Shown piece after piece: positions 17,432 through 26,585 of a DNA stretch of 64,000 nucleotides (position 1 is its first letter; each line of letters begins with the position of its first letter). A model generated the notes under the pieces. It had not been told where the DNA came from. It made no database searches and saw nothing but the letters and a program-made list of their open reading frames with translations. The DNA is from Fredinandcohnia onubensis (GTDB lineage: Bacteria > Bacillota > Bacilli > Bacillales > Bacillaceae_L): positions 62,001 to 126,000 of the forward strand of contig NZ_JAPSKV010000008.1 in NCBI RefSeq assembly GCF_031181385.1, given 5' to 3'. The translations under genes and the position numbers were made by a program.

Positions 17432-17590
17432 AAACAAAAAGCCCTCTTCATATAAGAAGAGGGCGTACGTGAATAGTTTCATACACTCTTCCTATCTTTC
17501 AAGCTTTACGCTTGCTGGAATTGGCACAGTACAATTGTCTGTTGCCGAGGCTTCGATGGGCCAGTCCCTCCACCTCTCTGGATAAGAATA
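17432..17590 (-). ncRNA. SAM-I (S-box) riboswitch with terminator
   Basis: On the minus strand the hallmark S-box elements occur in order: TTATCCAGAGAGGTGGAGGG, ACTGGCCC, GAAGCCTCGGCAAC, GTGCCAATTCCAGCAAGC and GCTTGAAAGATAGGAAGAG. A terminator (GCCCTCTTC/GAAGAGGGC, 17441-17464) followed by T's comes next. High SAM should cause termination. It leads into yezD, and perhaps by read-through into the flavin reductase/monooxygenase genes. Confidence 0.95.
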
Positions 17591-17815
17591 AATTGGTAAT
17601 TTAGTTGTTGATATATAAATTACACGGAATTTTTGTTTCTGTCAATCGATTTCCGTGAAAATTTTTAAAAGGTAGAAATTTTAGTTATTTCGTCATAGTG
17701 ATTTGAGTGACTTTAATGATTTGGCGGTATCATACCTTCAAAATAATGTTTATGCTAGGACTTTTGTATATACTTGGAAAATTTCGAGTCTTAATAGCTC
17801 TATTTGATATGACTG

Positions 17816-18232
17816 TTGGATAAATCTGGTATTAGCTATAGTATAAATGCTACTTATAGCATTCTGCATTTGTTTACAGTCGCTCCGGAGTGGTTAATTG
17901 TTTTGGTCATTTTAGTCGTAACAGTTACAAGTCATTTATATATTACTTCACACACCACACGTGCCATCGTGTTTATTCCGGGCTTATTGTTATTTAGTGA
18001 AACAATCGGAGTTAACCCTTCGACGGTTGTGTTTTTAAGTTTAATAGGGATTAATTACTTTGTCACATTTCCCGTCAGCTCAAAAGCATTGCTTCTCTTT
18101 TATGAAGAAGAAGGAAATTTATATGACGCAAGGAACCTATTAAAAGTCAGTGCAATCTTAATGCCAGTCTACATCCTCATCATGATGATATTCTACTTCA
18201 CCTACTGGCAATGGGCGGGACTACAATTATAG
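17816..18232 (+). pseudogene. C-terminal remnant of a DASS/SLC13-type anion:sodium symporter
   Basis: The 138 codons match only the last part of a divalent anion symporter: HTTRAIVFIP, then GINYFVTFPVSSKALLLFYEEEG (the conserved Asn/Pro-Val-Ser-Ser motif) and a final helix ending YWQWAGLQL. Full-length relatives have about 450-500 residues. Upstream, a short ORF beginning near 17747 (MFMLGLLYILGKF) runs in another frame and stops just before this fragment. No ribosome site serves the TTG at 17816. I read it as a decayed gene, although a terminator still follows it. Confidence 0.75.
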
Positions 18233-18234
18233 TT

Positions 18235-18261
18235 GGGACAGAAATTTAATGTCCCTTTTTT
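18235..18261 (+). terminator. Terminator after the symporter remnant
   Basis: GGGACA pairs with TGTCCC, followed by six T's. Its stem resembles the GGGAC repeat family. Confidence 0.75.
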
Positions 18262-18292
18262 AAAATTCGAAGAGAGCCTGTTTGTAAAAAAA

Positions 18293-18315
18293 GGTGGGAC
18301 ACGGGACCTGTGTCC
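18293..18315. repeat. GGGAC palindromic repeat, copy 3
   Basis: A short type-B copy (A run, GGTGGGACACGGGACCTGT, GTCCC) abutting the stop of pgaD. Confidence 0.75.
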
Positions 18316-18762
18316 CTACCTAATAAGATCCCGGATTGGATTTTTCTTTAATGTAATGTCCTTTGCATTTTGCAAGGATTCATAGTCTTCTTTACTAATT
18401 AAGCCAAGTGCTAAAACCTCTTCTTCAGTCGTTGGTTGCGGATATTTTCTTCTTACCAAATGACTAAACCTTTTTGTATTGTAGTACTTCCAAAACCATA
18501 ATCCTAAGTAACATGCGATAAAAATAGCAAATACTGTATACAGAAATTCTCTTATTTCAACATTTGTTGTTTTAAATAACATCTTCACAACATTTAGATA
18601 TTCATTATTATTGTTAAAGAGGGCACTGATAAAAAAGAAGATGACAAATAGACAAAATACCCATATTAAAAGGGAGAAAAAACCTATAATCACTTCATGA
18701 ACCCAATTGCGTTTTGTTTTAATAATTAATTCATTCTGTTTCCTCTGTCTGGGCTTGTCCAT
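18316..18762 (-). CDS. pgaD: PgaD-like poly-N-acetylglucosamine synthesis accessory protein
   Basis: The 148-residue protein has two membrane helices (about residues 25-50 and 75-95) and a cytoplasmic tail with RKYPQPTTEEEVLALGLISKEDYESL. Topology, size and position after the synthase match PgaD, the small partner that PgaC needs for polymerisation in characterised systems. It overlaps pgaC by 37 bp, implying coupled translation. Sequence similarity among PgaD proteins is low, so the name rests partly on context. Confidence 0.78.
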   Translation of the reverse strand: MDKPRQRKQNELIIKTKRNWVHEVIIGFFSLLIWVFCLFVIFFFISALFNNNNEYLNVVKMLFKTTNVEIREFLYTVFAIFIACYLGLWFWKYYNTKRFSHLVRRKYPQPTTEEEVLALGLISKEDYESLQNAKDITLKKNPIRDLIR

Positions 18763-19958
18763 GTCGCATAACCACCTTTGATTCGTGACTTAATTGCTTT
18801 CGGGAACGCAAACACCACAATAACTGCATTTAATACCCAATAAATGACCGGATACCAGGCTGCCCACAGATAGAACTTTAAAATTCGGTCATATGGAGAA
18901 TCCACTTTAATCGAAATCCACAGTTGAATTAAGCTTAAGAAGATCAGCGAAAATGAAGAAAAGGTGATCCAAATAAATAGCTCTTGGAAACTTGTTGCGG
19001 TAACGAAATAATAAAGTGTCACAAAAATCCAAGAGTACGACCATACTAGGCTTACCCATTGCTCGATATAAATGGGCCAAATTCTTCGGTGCTTCCAATT
19101 TAGCATTATTCTCCAATGTCTTAGAATCACTTCTTGTCCACCTTGAGCCCATCGAATTCGTTGTTTCCATATCCCTTTAATCGTTTCAGGTACAAGCATC
19201 CAACACAGCGCGCGTGGTTCATATCGGATATCCCAAAACTTCTCTTGAAGCTTCCAAGATACTGAAATATCTTCGGTAATCATATCACGGTCCCATAGAC
19301 CAACGTTTACTAGAGCTTTTTTTCGAAAAGCCACTACCACACCTGACACTGTCATAATTTTACCCAATGTACGCTGGGTTCTTTTTATCGCACCTATAAT
19401 CGACGCATATTCCACAATTTGCAGCCGGCTCAGTAATGTATCACGATTACGTATCCTTGGGTTACCTGTTACAGCACCTAATCTCTCACCACGATTAAAA
19501 AATTGGTGAATCAAATAATAAGGAGCATCAGGATCCAAAATGGCATCTGAATCAATACAAATTAAATATTCCGCTTTAGAAGCATGTAAGGCAATATGTA
19601 AGGCATTGGCTTTCCCCCTATTTTCCTTACAATCAATGACTCGAAGTTTTTGATATTGAGAGGCTAATCTATGAAGAATATCTGCGGTACGATCAGTACT
19701 GCCATCATTCACAACAATGATTTCTTTATGCGGATAATTGACTTTTACAATATGTTTAACTGTTTCCTCAATCGTATCTTCCTCGTTATAACACGGGATT
19801 AAAATACTAACTAGGGGCCACTCAACCTGGTCAAAATCAACCTTATTCTTTCTTTCCCGGTACCTAAAAAAGAGGCTCGCACCCGCTATCCAAAATAAAG
19901 ACATAACTAAAGGGTACCAAAAAATAAATTGTGAAAGGTACGCTACCAATCTCTCCAT
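18726..19958 (-). CDS. pgaC: Poly-beta-1,6-N-acetylglucosamine synthase (GT2), PgaC/IcaA type
   Basis: This membrane glycosyltransferase polymerises UDP-GlcNAc into biofilm exopolysaccharide. The GT2 motifs are present: PCYNEEDTIEETV, VNDGSTDRT, IDSDAILDPDA (DXD), GNPRIRNRDTLLSRLQ, TEDIS (catalytic Asp) and QRIRWAQGG (QxxRW). One N-terminal and several C-terminal membrane helices frame the domain. Its 410 residues match IcaA/PgaC. No deacetylase (icaB/pgaB) gene lies beside it in this window. Confidence 0.9.
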   Translation of the reverse strand: MERLVAYLSQFIFWYPLVMSLFWIAGASLFFRYRERKNKVDFDQVEWPLVSILIPCYNEEDTIEETVKHIVKVNYPHKEIIVVNDGSTDRTADILHRLASQYQKLRVIDCKENRGKANALHIALHASKAEYLICIDSDAILDPDAPYYLIHQFFNRGERLGAVTGNPRIRNRDTLLSRLQIVEYASIIGAIKRTQRTLGKIMTVSGVVVAFRKKALVNVGLWDRDMITEDISVSWKLQEKFWDIRYEPRALCWMLVPETIKGIWKQRIRWAQGGQEVILRHWRIMLNWKHRRIWPIYIEQWVSLVWSYSWIFVTLYYFVTATSFQELFIWITFSSFSLIFLSLIQLWISIKVDSPYDRILKFYLWAAWYPVIYWVLNAVIVVFAFPKAIKSRIKGGYATWTSPDRGNRMN

Positions 19959-20063
19959 ATCATCAACTCTTTTTCGTGAAATAAAAATAAGTAACAGTAG
20001 TCTATGTAATTCCGTATAGATTTATAATGAGAAGGTCCACTGTCCAAGGTTTTTATCCTCTAA

Positions 20064-20098
20064 ATAAAAAAAGTGGGAGGCGGTAACCGCGTCCCACA
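20064..20098 (-). terminator. Terminator of the NhaC/MBL operon
   Basis: GTGGGAcGCGG pairs with CCGCCtCCCAC, followed by a T run on the minus strand. Confidence 0.85.
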
Positions 20099-20100
20099 AT

Positions 20101-20967
20101 TTATATTCTAAATTCCATCTCTTCATCTGCAATATAGAAGCCTTTTGCTTCGATTTCTTTCCTTAATGCTCCGTCACTGTGCAATACTGGATTTGAATGA
20201 TTAAGATGTGTAAAATAAATTTCCGTTTCTCCTACTAAATCCTGAAGCAACTCCATTGTCTCTGTCATTAGTGGATGAGGAACCTGTCGATAATCACGCC
20301 CAATATTCGCTAAATCCTGTGGAGAATGAAATGTGCCATCAAGGAAACAAATGTCCGCCTCTTTCACTGCTTCTCGAATATCAATATCCCATTCTTCCCA
20401 TCGGTCAATATCTGGAATAAATAAAACCTTTTTATTCGGCCCTTTGATCCAAAAGGCAAATGTCTCAGAAAATTCATTTCGATGCGGAACGGTTACCGGA
20501 GTAACTGTTACTTCCGAAGAAACAATCACAGGTTGTCTATCCTGGATTTCTTTGACGATAATGTTCTCAAGCGCCGTTAGCTGGCTCCAAGGAGCATCAT
20601 TTTCCAGTAACCTTTTCATTTTTGTCCCTGCCATTACGGGTAATTGTCGGGAATTAATCGCTTCTTTCCCAAAAAACATCAAACCTGGATAATGGCCGAT
20701 ATGAGCATGCGATAGAAAAATACTGCTCATCAATTTTGATCCCAATCCATATCTCATTTGTAATCGCGCCATTTGTTCTCGCAAATCGGGAGTAGCCTCA
20801 ATTAAATGCCATTTATTCTCTTCTGGTAAAATGATCGCTAATGATGCAGCATTTCTTTTATACTTTGGATCCTCCATTGCCCTTTTACAATTTTCACAAA
20901 AACAATTCGCTTGTGGTAAACCACCATCTTGCGCAGTCCCAACCACACTTAAAATAACTTCACTCAC
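20101..20967 (-). CDS. PqqB-like MBL-fold metallohydrolase
   Basis: The 288-residue protein begins VVGTAQDGGLPQANCFCENC, a start typical of PqqB and relatives with a CxCxxC pattern. It has the metal motif SHAHIGHYPGL, where canonical HxHxDH appears as HAHIGH without the Asp, then VPHRNE and THLNHSNP. No other pqq genes are present, so a role in PQQ synthesis is unlikely. Some relatives act on small amides or lactones. Its start shares one base with the end of the NhaC gene, so the two are translationally coupled. Confidence 0.83.
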   Translation of the reverse strand: MSEVILSVVGTAQDGGLPQANCFCENCKRAMEDPKYKRNAASLAIILPEENKWHLIEATPDLREQMARLQMRYGLGSKLMSSIFLSHAHIGHYPGLMFFGKEAINSRQLPVMAGTKMKRLLENDAPWSQLTALENIIVKEIQDRQPVIVSSEVTVTPVTVPHRNEFSETFAFWIKGPNKKVLFIPDIDRWEEWDIDIREAVKEADICFLDGTFHSPQDLANIGRDYRQVPHPLMTETMELLQDLVGETEIYFTHLNHSNPVLHSDGALRKEIEAKGFYIADEEMEFRI

Positions 20968-22400
20968 TATACAACTTCCCTTTCTACTTGTGCCAGTTCT
21001 TTTTCTTGGCTGTAATCCTTTCTAGCAATCGTCCATCCGGTGAAACCAAACAACAGATTTACTAATGGAACAAGATAAATAAAGAAAGCATACGGGATAA
21101 ACTCCCATGCACTGACACCAAAAATGCTTGTTGCAAACACGGCTGGAACACTCCATGGGATGAGGTTAATTCCTACAGTCCCCATTGACTCGACTGTTCT
21201 AGAGAGGTTTTTCGTATCAATATTCATATCTTTATACTTTTGAACGAATGTTCTTGCTGGTAAGATGATTGCCAAAAACTGAGCCCCGCTTGCTAGCGCA
21301 ACAACAAAGGTTGATAAAAGAGTTGAAGCAATGAGTGCCCCAGTCGTTTTTACCTTTTTCATCATTTTACCTGTTAGCATTTCAAATGTTCCCGTTTCTT
21401 CTAGAATACCACCAAGAGCGGTAGCAATCATTAGCATTCCAACGGTTCCAAGCATAGAAGCAAGTCCACCTCGATTTAACAGTGAATCAATTTCACCTAT
21501 TCCCGTTTCAATCTTAAATCCACTTGTCATAAATTGAACAATTGAACTTACCGAGATTCCTTGAACAACAACAGCTATAACCGCCCCTAACAAGCCGACA
21601 CCCATCAATGCTGGTAGTGCAGGAGTACGTTTTAGCATTAAAAGGATCGTTAATATTGGTAGTAATAATAACAATGGGTGAATGACGAATGCTTCGTCTA
21701 AACCAGACATAATGGCTTCAATCGTCCCATTACCGATACTTGTGTTATTAGCAATCTCAAAACTGCCAAACATCCAAAATAACAGAAGGGATACTACAAA
21801 TGCAGGAATCGTGTCCCAAAGCATGTGTTTAATATGACTAAATAAATCCGTATCTACTAGAGCTGCAGCAATATTGGTCGTATCTGATAAAGGTGAAAGT
21901 TTATCCCCTAAATAGGCTCCTGAAAGGACAGCCCCTGCAACGAGTGCCGATGAGAATCCCAATCCTTCTCCAATCGCCATGAAAGCTAGTCCAACAGTTG
22001 CGATCGAAGTAAAGGATGTTCCTAGAGTAATCGAAACAATACCTGTTATTAGCGCAACGAACGGAACAAACCAGGACGGATCTAAAATCGAAACACCATA
22101 ATATATCATTGTTGGAATAACACCACTCGCAATCCAAGACCCAATAATCGTCCCAATCACCATTAATATAAACACAGCTGGTAAAGCTCTTGTTACTCCA
22201 TTTACCATCATTTGTTGAACATCATTCCAACTCCATCCGCAGCTAATTGCAACGATGGATGCCAAAATCACCCCTACTATTAATGGAAAATTCATTCCTG
22301 CATTCCAGATAAAAATAGAGCAAGCTGCAGCAATGATTAAACCTAATAATGGAATGATTGCTTTCCAAACTGTAAGATTTGATTTCACCGTTTCCCCCAC
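20967..22400 (-). CDS. NhaC family Na+/H+ antiporter-like transporter
   Basis: The 477-residue membrane protein has about 11-12 helices. NhaC signatures include FILMVIGTIIGSWIASGVIPTMIYYG, GTSFTSIATVGLAFMAIGEGLG and GAYLGDKLSPLSDTTNIAAAL. NhaC-type proteins exchange Na+ for H+ or, in some cases, malate for lactate. It is cotranscribed with a PqqB-like hydrolase, so substrate transport rather than pure ion exchange is possible. Confidence 0.88.
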   Translation of the reverse strand: MGETVKSNLTVWKAIIPLLGLIIAAACSIFIWNAGMNFPLIVGVILASIVAISCGWSWNDVQQMMVNGVTRALPAVFILMVIGTIIGSWIASGVIPTMIYYGVSILDPSWFVPFVALITGIVSITLGTSFTSIATVGLAFMAIGEGLGFSSALVAGAVLSGAYLGDKLSPLSDTTNIAAALVDTDLFSHIKHMLWDTIPAFVVSLLLFWMFGSFEIANNTSIGNGTIEAIMSGLDEAFVIHPLLLLLPILTILLMLKRTPALPALMGVGLLGAVIAVVVQGISVSSIVQFMTSGFKIETGIGEIDSLLNRGGLASMLGTVGMLMIATALGGILEETGTFEMLTGKMMKKVKTTGALIASTLLSTFVVALASGAQFLAIILPARTFVQKYKDMNIDTKNLSRTVESMGTVGINLIPWSVPAVFATSIFGVSAWEFIPYAFFIYLVPLVNLLFGFTGWTIARKDYSQEKELAQVEREVV

Positions 22401-22551
22401 CAGTCCATATAAATTAACATAGCACTTTAATAGTTTAGAAGATTCTAACGTTACTTTAACACTTTAAAGCTTTTATGCTTTTAAGCTTTTTGCTGCGATA
22501 ATCATAATTTATTTTATTTGATTAGTCAATGTCCTTATCTTGGATGCACAT

Positions 22552-22586
22552 AAAAAAACGAATTCCATTTACGGAATTCGTTTTTT
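22552..22586. terminator. Bidirectional terminator after the alanine symporter
   Basis: CGAATTCC pairs with GGAATTCG and has seven A's on one side and six T's on the other. Confidence 0.88.
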
Positions 22587-22590
22587 ATTA

Positions 22591-24018
22591 TTAATGCAAA
22601 CGGCTTTTTTCTTCTTCTCCCCAACATTCAACATCACCCAGATTTGATACGCTTTTTTTGTAGAATACTGGGTCTTTGCCTTGTTTTCGTTGGACTACAT
22701 AATCATGAATAACTTGCCTTACTACCTTCCAAAGCAGCAGAATTGCAAGTAAGTTAATGATGGCCATGATGGCCATAAAAAGATCTGCTAAATCCCAGAC
22801 AATTTGTACTTTTGCAATTGAACCAAATAGCACGAAGACTACAACAAAAATACGAAATACACTTAAACCAATTTTTGATTCATTAATAAATTCAATATTT
22901 GTCTCACCATAGTAGTAATTGCCGATAATCGAGCTGAACGCAAACAGAAATACAGCTATAGCTAAAAATATCCCTGCCCAATCGCCTAAATTCTCAGCTA
23001 AAGAAACTTGAGTTAAGTTAACAGAAGCAGCGTCGGATTGAAGATACGCATCGCTTAGTAATACGATAGCAGCTGTTGCCGTACAAACTAATAATGTATC
23101 AATAAAAACCCCTAGTGTTTGAATTAAACCTTGTTTGACTGGGTGAGAAACAGATGCAGTAGCTGCTGCATTCGGGGCAGATCCCATTCCCGCTTCATTT
23201 GAGAATAAACCACGTTTTATCCCGTTCATGATTGCTGCCCCTAGCAAACCAGCAAAGGCTTCTTCCAATCCAAAAGCAGATTTTATGATCAACATCAACA
23301 CACTGGGGAGCTCTGTAATATTTATGATGACAACTAGGAGTGCGATGATGATATACAGAACTGCCATAATCGGAACAATAATTTGAGTGACACTTACAAT
23401 ACGTTTTAATCCACCAAAGACGATAATACCTGTTATAACCGCAATTATTATTCCCACGACAACCCGATTAGTACCGAAGCTTTCTTCAAACGCAATGGTT
23501 ATCGTATTGGCTTGTACCGCATTAAACACAAAACCATATGTAAATGTAATAACTACGGCAAAAATAATCCCCATCCACCTTTTATTTAAGCCTTTTTCCA
23601 TATAATAGGCAGGGCCACCACGATATAACCCAGTATCATGATCTTTGATTTTATATACTTGTGCTAGTGTGCTTTCAACTAGTGCGGTTGCACCACCAAC
23701 TAGTGCAATCATCCACATCCAAAAAATAGCACCAGGTCCACCAAGGGCAATTGCCGTTGCAACACCCGCAATATTCCCAGTCCCTATTCGAGAAGCAGCA
23801 GAGATTGTAAAAGCTTGAAAAGAAGAGATCCCTTTTTTCCCTTCTTCATCTCTTGGAGTTTTTTCAGTAATCACTTTAAACATATCAGAGATTAATCGGA
23901 ATTGAATAAAACCTGTTTTAAATGTAAAAAAAAGACCAACTCCAACCAACAATATGATTAATAAATACGAATATAAAAATGTATTGATTTCGCCTAATGT
24001 ACTACCAAACCATTCCAT
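22591..24018 (-). CDS. AGCS family sodium:alanine/glycine symporter
   Basis: The 475-residue transporter takes up alanine or glycine with Na+. It has the AGCS signatures GIGTGNIAGVATAIALGGPGA (seen as SRIGTGNIAGVAT), GPAYYMEKGL, FSNEAGMGSAPNAAATA and GNYYYGETNIEF. About eleven helices are predicted. It stands alone between two terminators. Confidence 0.93.
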   Translation of the reverse strand: MEWFGSTLGEINTFLYSYLLIILLVGVGLFFTFKTGFIQFRLISDMFKVITEKTPRDEEGKKGISSFQAFTISAASRIGTGNIAGVATAIALGGPGAIFWMWMIALVGGATALVESTLAQVYKIKDHDTGLYRGGPAYYMEKGLNKRWMGIIFAVVITFTYGFVFNAVQANTITIAFEESFGTNRVVVGIIIAVITGIIVFGGLKRIVSVTQIIVPIMAVLYIIIALLVVIINITELPSVLMLIIKSAFGLEEAFAGLLGAAIMNGIKRGLFSNEAGMGSAPNAAATASVSHPVKQGLIQTLGVFIDTLLVCTATAAIVLLSDAYLQSDAASVNLTQVSLAENLGDWAGIFLAIAVFLFAFSSIIGNYYYGETNIEFINESKIGLSVFRIFVVVFVLFGSIAKVQIVWDLADLFMAIMAIINLLAILLLWKVVRQVIHDYVVQRKQGKDPVFYKKSVSNLGDVECWGEEEKSRLH

Positions 24019-24146
24019 AAATTCCCCTCCTACAGTTATAATTGCTAATCCCTAGATTCCTTATACATTTTTTGGACAGAGGGGGCGGTTCATCGTCCCA
24101 AATTTTTTACATTCTAAATGGTTTCGGGGAAATTTTTGTAAAAAAA

Positions 24147-24180
24147 GTGGTGGGACACGGGACCTGTCCCCGTGACCCAC
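24147..24180. repeat. GGGAC palindromic repeat, copy 4
   Basis: A type-B copy after an A run, adjacent to the end of ugpQ. Confidence 0.85.
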
Positions 24181-24183
24181 CAT

Positions 24184-25038
24184 TCATACTAATTTCATCA
24201 TTTCATTTCTAATACGTATTGCCCTTTCAGGATAATCGGTAATGATTGAATTGACTTGCAGGCTTAGTAATTTTTCAATTTCATTTGGTTCATTGACAGT
24301 CCAAACCCTTATCTTTTCAAAAAGATGGTGGAAACTCTTCTCATTATCCTCATTAACCTTTTTGTTAAGATAATGAACGACTTCTAATGGAAAATACATT
24401 GGGAATTGCTTGCTTATTTGTAATACTTGCTGGAACATTTCCCCCTTTGGTAGGAGAATTGCTTTGTTCAAGTGAAAAGCCTCTAAATCTAATGCAGTCA
24501 TATAATCGTGTGGGAGGGAAATCCCCTCATTTAATAACCAAGCTATTTTCGCATTCGGATTGAGTTGCTTGATTCTTAATATTGAAGGCAAATGGAATGA
24601 TGAATAGATAATCTCTAGATTCTCTCCATACATATTAACGATTTGTAGGATCTTCTCCTCGATTCCTTCATAAGGTACCAAATACGTTTTTAGCTCGATA
24701 TTTAATTCAATTTGGTATGGTGCGAGCAATTCTAAAACCTCTTTAAGGGTGGGGACCTGCTCGTCATCCCAAACTTTTTCATATTCACGAAGGTGAGTAA
24801 ATGTTTTTCCCGCACTGTATTGTTTGATTTCAGCTAAGGTTAAATCTTTTATCCACCCCGCTCCAGTTGTTGTTCGTTCAAGCGTCTCATCATGGATCAC
24901 AACAACTTCCCCATCCTTTGTTAAATGGACATCTAACTCCAAACCCTCAACACCTTGATCAATCGCTTTTTTAAAACTAAGTAAAGTATTCTCTGGATAT
25001 GTCCCCTTTGCTCCGCGGTGTCCATAAATTTTTGTCAT
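24184..25038 (-). CDS. ugpQ: Glycerophosphodiester phosphodiesterase, UgpQ type
   Basis: This is a cytoplasmic enzyme that splits glycerophosphodiesters into glycerol-3-phosphate and an alcohol. The catalytic HRGAKGTYPENT is at residue 7, and metal ligands lie in EGLELDVHLTKDGEVVVIHD with the second histidine. NIELK follows near residue 118. Its 284 residues are somewhat longer than the 250 usual for UgpQ. It is the last gene of the ugp cluster, which supplies its substrates; a GGGAC repeat separates it from ugpB. Confidence 0.92.
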   Translation of the reverse strand: MTKIYGHRGAKGTYPENTLLSFKKAIDQGVEGLELDVHLTKDGEVVVIHDETLERTTTGAGWIKDLTLAEIKQYSAGKTFTHLREYEKVWDDEQVPTLKEVLELLAPYQIELNIELKTYLVPYEGIEEKILQIVNMYGENLEIIYSSFHLPSILRIKQLNPNAKIAWLLNEGISLPHDYMTALDLEAFHLNKAILLPKGEMFQQVLQISKQFPMYFPLEVVHYLNKKVNEDNEKSFHHLFEKIRVWTVNEPNEIEKLLSLQVNSIITDYPERAIRIRNEMMKLV

Positions 25039-25114
25039 TGAAAGTCACCCTTTGCCTACGTTTTTAAAAGTGTATTATCCGTACTCTTCTTATAATACTT
25101 TTTGTAATAAAAAT

Positions 25115-25174
25115 GGTGGGACACGGTACCTGTCCCCGTGTCCCAAAAACTGGGAAGCAGAACGCCGTGTCCCA
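25115..25174. repeat. GGGAC palindromic repeat, copy 5 (with degenerate second half)
   Basis: Type-B copy at 25115-25144 followed by a degenerate GGGA...GTGTCCCA element, between ugpQ and ugpB. Confidence 0.8.
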
Positions 25175-25179
25175 ATCAT

Positions 25180-26547
25180 TTATTTTGCTCTTGCTTTGTT
25201 TGCCTGTTCGATTGCTTTGTTGAATTGGTCGACTGCAGTCGTATAGGCTTCATCTACAGATCCGCCATTGTATACTGATTCAAGGGCTGTTTCCATTACT
25301 TTTCTTCCTTGTGGAAGCATATCCATTAAAGCACCTTGAGTAGCAAAAGATGATTTAGTTGCTTGTAATTGATCGACTGTTACACGTAATTGTGGTTTTT
25401 CAGCATGAGCATCTATGACCAATTGTTCCTCGTACGCATCTGGGTTAATCGCAAAGTAACCTGTACCAACATGCCATTTCGCTTGTACTTCAGGCGTTTG
25501 TAAATATTTCATAAATTCCCATGCAGCCTTTGTCTCTGCTTCTGGTTTTCCATCGATCATCCAAAGACTTGCTCCACCAATGACTACCCCTTCACGTTCC
25601 TTATTTTCAGGGTGTGGAAGGAATGCAATACCAACTTCAAAAGGAGCATTGTCAATCACATCTCTAGCACTAGCTGATGATTGTAAGAACATCGCTACAT
25701 CTTCTGCTAAAAATCCGGCAACCATGTTATCTCCATTTGTTCCATAATTCGCAAATGTACCATCGTCTACCATTCTTTTAACCCATTCAAAAATGGACTT
25801 TCCTTCTTCTTCTGTCCAACCAATTTCAGTTGGTGTTTCTGAACGACCATTGTCATTATTAAGTAATAAGGCACCTTGATTCGCTAATAATTGCTCCCAT
25901 AACCACCCATATGCTTGTAAAGCGAAGCCTTTCATTTCTGGATTTGATTCAGCAATGGCTTTACCAGCTGCTTCTACTTCTTCATATGTTGCTGGAGGTG
26001 TTTCAGGGTCTAATCCAGCAGCAGTAAATGCATCTTTGTTATAATACATAACCGGTGTAGACGAGTTAAATGGCATTGAATAAAACTTTCCATCTAATGA
26101 GTAGTAATTAATAATGTTCTCCTCTAATCCACTCATATCATAGCCATCTGCATCTACTAATTCTTGAATCGGAATAATATTGCCACTATTAATCATCGAC
26201 ATCGTTCCAATTTCGAAGGTTTGAATCATTGTTGGAGCACTATCAGTACCTGCAACAGCATTAAATTTTGTTAAGGATTCATCATATGTACCTTGATATT
26301 CTGCGTTTACTTGGATTTCCTCTTGTGACTTATTGAAGTCATCCACAATTGTATTTAATGCTTCTTGGCCCGCACCACCCATAGAGTGCCAGAATGTTAC
26401 AACCTGTGGACCACTCTTTTCTTCAGTATCTGAGCTTTTATCTGAGCCTGAGTTTTGGTTACCATCGCCAGAAGTAGATTCACCTCCAGCACAAGCTGCT
26501 AAAAGTAAAACCAAACCTAGTGCAAGGAACATCATCAATTTTTTCAT
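25180..26547 (-). CDS. ugpB: Glycerol-3-phosphate/glycerophosphodiester ABC transporter binding lipoprotein
   Basis: The extracellular receptor is anchored through a lipobox (LLLAACAGG, residues about 16-24). The mature protein is a family-1 solute-binding fold with FWHSMGGAGQEALNTIVDDFN, MPFNSSTPVMYYN and the C-terminal GYFAIN..AY stretch typical of UgpB. Its 455 residues fit. Gene order ugpC-A-E-B-Q and the adjacent phosphodiesterase support the glycerol-phosphate assignment over a general sugar transporter. Confidence 0.9.
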   Translation of the reverse strand: MKKLMMFLALGLVLLLAACAGGESTSGDGNQNSGSDKSSDTEEKSGPQVVTFWHSMGGAGQEALNTIVDDFNKSQEEIQVNAEYQGTYDESLTKFNAVAGTDSAPTMIQTFEIGTMSMINSGNIIPIQELVDADGYDMSGLEENIINYYSLDGKFYSMPFNSSTPVMYYNKDAFTAAGLDPETPPATYEEVEAAGKAIAESNPEMKGFALQAYGWLWEQLLANQGALLLNNDNGRSETPTEIGWTEEEGKSIFEWVKRMVDDGTFANYGTNGDNMVAGFLAEDVAMFLQSSASARDVIDNAPFEVGIAFLPHPENKEREGVVIGGASLWMIDGKPEAETKAAWEFMKYLQTPEVQAKWHVGTGYFAINPDAYEEQLVIDAHAEKPQLRVTVDQLQATKSSFATQGALMDMLPQGRKVMETALESVYNGGSVDEAYTTAVDQFNKAIEQANKARAK

Positions 26548-26585
26548 TTTTCTTCATCTCCTTTATTATATGTTCGAGGAAACTA

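Noticed and set aside
17340-17585. An 81-codon plus-strand ORF
   Set aside because: It is antisense to the SAM riboswitch and the start of yezD; the RNA explains the sequence.
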